Assembly (NCBI GenBank): GCA_015058265.1
Contig: SVCR01000006.1
Coordinates: forward strand, 1 to 18,923
From: Clostridiales bacterium
Lineage (GTDB): Bacteria; Bacillota_A; Clostridia; Peptostreptococcales; Anaerovoracaceae
Direction of reading: 5' to 3'
DNA length: 18,923 nucleotides
The position numbers were made by a program, and so were the translations under genes. The number at the start of each line of letters is the position of its first letter. Within the stretch, counting starts at the first letter, position 1. The notes below the pieces were generated by a model. It was not told where the DNA came from. It saw only the letters and a program-made list of their open reading frames with translations, and searched no databases. Of this stretch, positions 15,413-18,923 are shown one piece after another.

Positions 15413-17095
15413 ATGGCATTTGCAACAGCTGAAGAATACAAAAACATGGCCGGTAATTTTATCCATGATATCATTGATGATGATCTTGCGACCGGCAAAC
15501 ATAAGGAGATCGTAACGAGATTTCCTCCGGAGCCTAACGGGTATCTGCATATCGGACATGCAAAATCACTTTGCCTGAATTTCGGTACTGCGCTGAAATA
15601 CGGCGGGAGATGTAATCTGAGATATGATGACACCAACCCGACCAAAGAGGATATAGAATTCGTCAAGTCCATCGAGGCTGATGTCAACTGGCTTGGATTC
15701 CAGTGGGATGAGAAGCTGTGGGCTTCAGATTATTTCGATACCATGTATGAAGCAGCTGTCGAACTCATCAAGCAGGGCAAAGCCTTCGTATGTGAGCTTA
15801 CTCCTGATCAGATCAAAGATTACAGAGGAACTCTGACCAAGCCGGGCAAGGAAAGTCCGTACCGCAACAGACCGATCGAAGAGAATCTGGAGCTGTTCGA
15901 GAAGATGAGAGCCGGTGAGTTCGCTGACGGCGAGGTCTGCCTGAGGGCTAAGATCGACATGGCGAGCCCTAACATCAACATGAGAGACCCTGTCATCTAC
16001 AGAGTCGTTCATGCGCCTCATCACAATACCGGAGATAAGTGGTGCATCTATCCTATGTATGACTTCGCTCATCCTATCGAAGATGCTATCGAGGGCATCA
16101 CTCACTCGATCTGCACACTCGAGTTCGAGGACCACAGACCTCTGTATGATTGGGTAGTGAGAGAGGTCGGCTGGTGGCCTAATCCGCCTAGACAGATAGA
16201 GTTCGCGCCGCTGAATGTCACGACAATGCTGATGAGCAAGAGATTCATCCGCAGGCTTGTCGAAGAGGGCAAAGTCGAAGGATGGGACGATCCGAGACTG
16301 TGCACTTTGGCAGCTGTACGCAGAAGAGGATATACTCCTGAAGCTATCCGTAAGTTCTGTAATGACATCGGCGTTTCCAAGGCGGACTCGACGATCGATA
16401 TCGCGCAGCTTGAGCAGTGCGTCAGAGAAGATCTCCAGCTCAAGGTCCCGGCTATCAATGTAGTCAAGAACCCGATCAAAGTCATCATCGACAATTATCC
16501 TGAGGATAAGATCGAGATGTGTACTGTTGAGAACAACAGCAAAGTTCCGGAAATGGGAACAAGAGAGATCCCGTTCGGCAGAGAGCTGTGGGTAGACGGA
16601 GACGACTTCATGGAAGTCCCTGTCAAGAAGTACTTCAGACTCTTCCCGGGCAACGAGGTAAGATTCAAGGGCGCTTATTTCATCACATGCAACAGCGTTG
16701 AGAAGGATGCTGACGGCAACATCATCGCGCTTCATTGCACATATGATCCGGAGACACACAGCGGATCCGGCTTCGAGGGAAGAAAGGTCAAGGGAACCAT
16801 CCACTTCGTAGAGGCAAGCACTGCTGTTAAGATCAGCATCAGAGAGTACGGATATCTGATGAAGGAAGTAGAAGTCCTGAATGAAGAGACCGGCAAGACC
16901 GAGACCAAGCTCGAGTTCGATCCTGAATCGCTTAAGGAAACCTGGGGCTATGCAGAGCCGAGCGTCAAGGATGTGAAGCCGGGCGAGAGATTCCAGTTCT
17001 TCCGCAAGGGATATTATATAGCTGACTCTGAGCTTACTAACGATGAAGAGAAGGTATTCAACAGCATCGTTGGACTCAAGAGCTCTTGGAAATAG
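15413..17095 (+). CDS. glnS: Glutaminyl-tRNA synthetase
   Basis: A class I aminoacyl-tRNA synthetase that charges tRNA-Gln with glutamine using ATP. The frame is open further up to 15332, but the ATG at 15413 is preceded by AGGGGG (15400-15405), and from there the protein begins with a typical GlnRS N-terminus, giving 560 aa, close to the E. coli enzyme (about 554). The catalytic core shows [17 protein letters not shown] (HIGH at 46-49), the RYDDTNP strand, and the KMSKS loop as MSKR (274-277). The C-terminal half has the two anticodon-binding beta-barrels. RFPPEPNG and the C-terminal barrels separate it from bacterial GluRS. Many Firmicutes lack GlnRS and use GatCAB instead, so this genome has the direct route. 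It is read divergently from the hydrogenase pair. Confidence 0.97.
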   Translation: MAFATAEEYKNMAGNFIHDIIDDDLATGKHKEIVTRFPPEPNGYLHIGHAKSLCLNFGTALKYGGRCNLRYDDTNPTKEDIEFVKSIEADVNWLGFQWDEKLWASDYFDTMYEAAVELIKQGKAFVCELTPDQIKDYRGTLTKPGKESPYRNRPIEENLELFEKMRAGEFADGEVCLRAKIDMASPNINMRDPVIYRVVHAPHHNTGDKWCIYPMYDFAHPIEDAIEGITHSICTLEFEDHRPLYDWVVREVGWWPNPPRQIEFAPLNVTTMLMSKRFIRRLVEEGKVEGWDDPRLCTLAAVRRRGYTPEAIRKFCNDIGVSKADSTIDIAQLEQCVREDLQLKVPAINVVKNPIKVIIDNYPEDKIEMCTVENNSKVPEMGTREIPFGRELWVDGDDFMEVPVKKYFRLFPGNEVRFKGAYFITCNSVEKDADGNIIALHCTYDPETHSGSGFEGRKVKGTIHFVEASTAVKISIREYGYLMKEVEVLNEETGKTETKLEFDPESLKETWGYAEPSVKDVKPGERFQFFRKGYYIADSELTNDEEKVFNSIVGLKSSWK

Positions 17096-17121
17096 AGCAT
17101 TATCAATACATTATTACCACG

Positions 17122-17143
17122 GCCTGCCTTTCCGGCAGGCTTT
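17122..17143 (+). terminator. Hairpin between glnS and the FtsW-like gene
   Basis: GCCTGCC (17122-17128) pairs perfectly with GGCAGGC (17134-17140) around a five-base loop, followed by only three T. It is a weak terminator or attenuator. Since no separate promoter is visible before the next gene, partial read-through from glnS is likely. Confidence 0.6.
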
Positions 17144-17148
17144 GATAC

Positions 17149-17154
17149 AGGAGG
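17149..17154 (+). promoter_or_regulatory. Ribosome binding site pointing to an ATA start
   Basis: A perfect AGGAGG is followed after seven bases by ATA at 17162, in frame with the FtsW-like protein. No ATG, GTG or TTG occurs in that frame between the glnS stop and 17246. Confidence 0.65.
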
Positions 17155-17161
17155 AAAAGGT

Positions 17162-18880
17162 ATAGAAAATCTGCTTTCGTATCTGCTGGATCTGGCAGAA
17201 AACTATCCTGAAATAGCTAAATACATAACCACCGGATTCCGGTGGGTGTTTGTCGTGCTTGCGGCATATATTCTCCTCGTTTCGATTTTCTCGCTGCTTT
17301 CCACGAGATGTACACCTGAGATATGGGGATATTTTCTCGTCGAGGACGGCGGGAACTATCCTATCACTCACTGGGAGAACGTGATAGGCAGGATCAGGTC
17401 ATCGGATATTACGATACCGCTCAGAACGATGTCGGCGAGCCATGCTCTGCTCAACCGCAAGGGTGAGAACAAATGGGTATTCAAGGATCTCGGATCCAAG
17501 AACGGGACAGCGATCAACGGCTATCCTCTTGAACCGGGACGCAAGTACCTCATGGAATCCGGAGATGAGATAGTGATGGGCGGAGTCCACTGTACTGTCG
17601 CTCCGGCAAGTCTAGAGGAGAGCAAGAACAACGAGAGACTGCGCCGCCTCGATAAGGAGCCGGTTGCACCGTGGAAGATACTCCTTGCCATCACACTGTT
17701 CCAGTTCATGACTATCATTCAGCTGATCATCGGAATGGGCAGAGACATAACGGTGATGTCTCTTATGTCCATAGTGATCCTGTGCGTAGTGATGTGGGCA
17801 TATGTGACTTTCTTCAAGGCAATGGGACGTAAGGGATTTGAGATGGAGATGATAGCCTTCTTCATGTCGACGATACACCTTGCGGTCACGTCTTCGTTCA
17901 ATCCCGCTACGACATTCAAGGAACTCATTGCGCTGCTGCTTGGTCTCGGACTAATGATATTCATGTGCATCTATATGAGAGACCTTGAGAAGACGCGCAA
18001 GCTCAAGCCTGTTCTGATCGGGCTGTCGATATTGCTGCTTGCCATCAACCTTATATTCGGTGAGACCAAATTCGGTTCCACCAACTGGGTCAGGATTGGC
18101 AGCATGTCCGTCCAGCCTTCGGAGATCGTCAAGCTTGCGTTCATATGCATAGGGGCAGGGACCCTGGAAGAGCTGTATGAACAGCGGAGCACTATCATTT
18201 ATGCAGCATATTCGCTGTTGTGTCTCGGATGCCTGGCGATAATGGGAGACTTCGGTACAGCGCTGATATTCTTCGCGACATACCTTATAGTTTCATTCCT
18301 GAGAAGCGGCAACTTCTCAAGACTGATACTGACAGGAGGAGCGGCCGGCATCATGGGACTGCTCATCCTGAGATTCAAACCGTATATCGCCTCACGGTTC
18401 CATGTCTGGGGACATGTGTGGGAGTATGCGGATAACGAAGGCTATCAGCAGACAAGGACGATGTCCTTCGGAGCCGGAGGCGGTCTGCTCGGGCTCGGAG
18501 CCGGGAACGGTTCTATCAAGCACGTCGCTGCTTCCAATACAGACCTTGTGTTCGGATTCGTCATGGAGGAGTGGGGCTTCATAATAGCTGTCCTGCTTGT
18601 CCTGTGTATAATAACTCTTACACTTTTCGCGGTGATGAGCATCGTCGCCGGCAGATCGACTTTCTATACCATCTGCGCTTGCGGAGCCGCAACGATGTTC
18701 CTGGTACAGACCATTCTGAATGTGTTCGGCGCGGTCGACCTGTTCCCGCTTACTGGTGTAACGTTCCCGTTTGTATCAACGGGAGGTACGAGTATGTTGT
18801 CATCGTGGGCGATGCTTGCGTATTTTAAAGCAGCTGACATGCGGCGAAATGCAAGTCTCGCTGTGACCAAGGAGGTGTGA
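17162..18880 (+). CDS. FHA-domain FtsW/RodA (SEDS) peptidoglycan glycosyltransferase, probable ATA start
   Basis: SEDS proteins polymerise lipid II into glycan strands at the membrane, working with a class B penicillin-binding protein. From 17162 the protein is 572 aa: an N-terminal segment (ENLLSYLLDLAENYPEIAKY) and one membrane helix (about 32-48), an FHA domain (about 60-145; G76-R77, S91, H94, N114-G115) that would bind phosphothreonine peptides, then the SEDS domain (about 165-560) with some nine or ten helices. It keeps QPSE (318-321) and D461 in NTDLVFGFVMEEWG, matching the essential FtsW/RodA aspartate. The FHA fusion suggests control by a Ser/Thr kinase (inference). The first standard start codon is GTG 17246, which has no ribosome binding site and would drop 28 residues. 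FtsW, RodA and SpoVE cannot be told apart here, so no symbol is given. Confidence 0.9.
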   Translation: MENLLSYLLDLAENYPEIAKYITTGFRWVFVVLAAYILLVSIFSLLSTRCTPEIWGYFLVEDGGNYPITHWENVIGRIRSSDITIPLRTMSASHALLNRKGENKWVFKDLGSKNGTAINGYPLEPGRKYLMESGDEIVMGGVHCTVAPASLEESKNNERLRRLDKEPVAPWKILLAITLFQFMTIIQLIIGMGRDITVMSLMSIVILCVVMWAYVTFFKAMGRKGFEMEMIAFFMSTIHLAVTSSFNPATTFKELIALLLGLGLMIFMCIYMRDLEKTRKLKPVLIGLSILLLAINLIFGETKFGSTNWVRIGSMSVQPSEIVKLAFICIGAGTLEELYEQRSTIIYAAYSLLCLGCLAIMGDFGTALIFFATYLIVSFLRSGNFSRLILTGGAAGIMGLLILRFKPYIASRFHVWGHVWEYADNEGYQQTRTMSFGAGGGLLGLGAGNGSIKHVAASNTDLVFGFVMEEWGFIIAVLLVLCIITLTLFAVMSIVAGRSTFYTICACGAATMFLVQTILNVFGAVDLFPLTGVTFPFVSTGGTSMLSSWAMLAYFKAADMRRNASLAVTKEV

Positions 18881-18882
18881 TC

Positions 18883-18923
18883 ATGCGAAAACAGGAAAGA
18901 AGAGCATGGATCTGCCTCACCAT
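18883..18923 (+). CDS. Start of a downstream gene, probably penicillin-binding protein (3' partial)
   Basis: Only 13 codons are present, reading MRKQERRAWICLT. The start is secure: AAGGAGGTG (18869-18877) lies five bases before the ATG, within the end of the FtsW-like gene, so the two are coupled. The basic start leading into hydrophobic residues fits a membrane anchor. In clostridial genomes the gene after an FHA-FtsW gene is often a transpeptidase penicillin-binding protein; that identity is inferred from order alone. Confidence 0.55.
   Translation, partial: MRKQERRAWICLT

Noticed and set aside
15725..16804. 359-codon open frame on the minus strand opposite glnS
   Set aside because: It is the shadow of strongly biased glnS codons and lacks start signals and recognisable domains.

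Overview
This window reads as chromosomal DNA from an anaerobic Gram-positive bacterium of the Clostridia. The reasons are strong AGGAGG-type ribosome binding sites, a class II fructose-bisphosphate aldolase, an FHA-domain FtsW/RodA-family gene, a sensory-type [FeFe] hydrogenase homologue paired with a SpoIIE-type phosphatase, and surface proteins with FIVAR and DUF6273-like modules. No 16S rRNA or other firm taxonomic marker is present, so I do not name a family. Apart from one noncoding region, nothing looks like a phage, transposon, CRISPR array or recent island.

Layout. (1) 1-4806: two rightward genes for secreted or cell-surface proteins, a 5'-truncated FIVAR/DUF6273-like protein and a subtilisin-family (S8) protease. 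Both end in the same ~120-residue, very basic module, and the pair is closed by a strong terminator. (2) 4807-6256: the aldolase gene fba with its own TTGATA-17-TATAAT promoter, a structured leader and a GC-rich terminator. (3) 6082-7235: about 1.15 kb with no convincing gene but four unrelated tandem-repeat families: 9-bp GATC units, 71-bp units with a GCGA-loop hairpin, 13-bp A/C-rich units, and 50-bp units that each carry the same tiny reading frame. (4) 7236-12014: a two-gene operon of MacB-like ABC transporters, each an ATPase fused to a four-helix FtsX-type permease. Its likely leader contains the 50-bp array. (5) 12086-12124: a 14-bp-stem terminator between convergent units. (6) 15221-12157, leftward: a HydS-like sensory [FeFe] hydrogenase homologue overlapping a SpoIIE/PP2C phosphatase by ATGA, probably a redox or H2 signalling pair. 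(7) 15413-18923, rightward: glnS, an FHA-FtsW/RodA-like gene that seems to start at an unusual ATA codon, and the first codons of a further gene, by gene order probably a penicillin-binding protein.

Several starts were moved from the longest open frame to fit ribosome binding sites: 3050 (protease), 7236 TTG (first ABC), 15221 (hydrogenase homologue), 15413 (glnS) and 17162 ATA (FtsW-like). The items most worth a second look are the four-array intergenic region, the hydrogenase-phosphatase pair (its hydrogenase homologue lacks the proton-transfer cysteine), and the ATA start.
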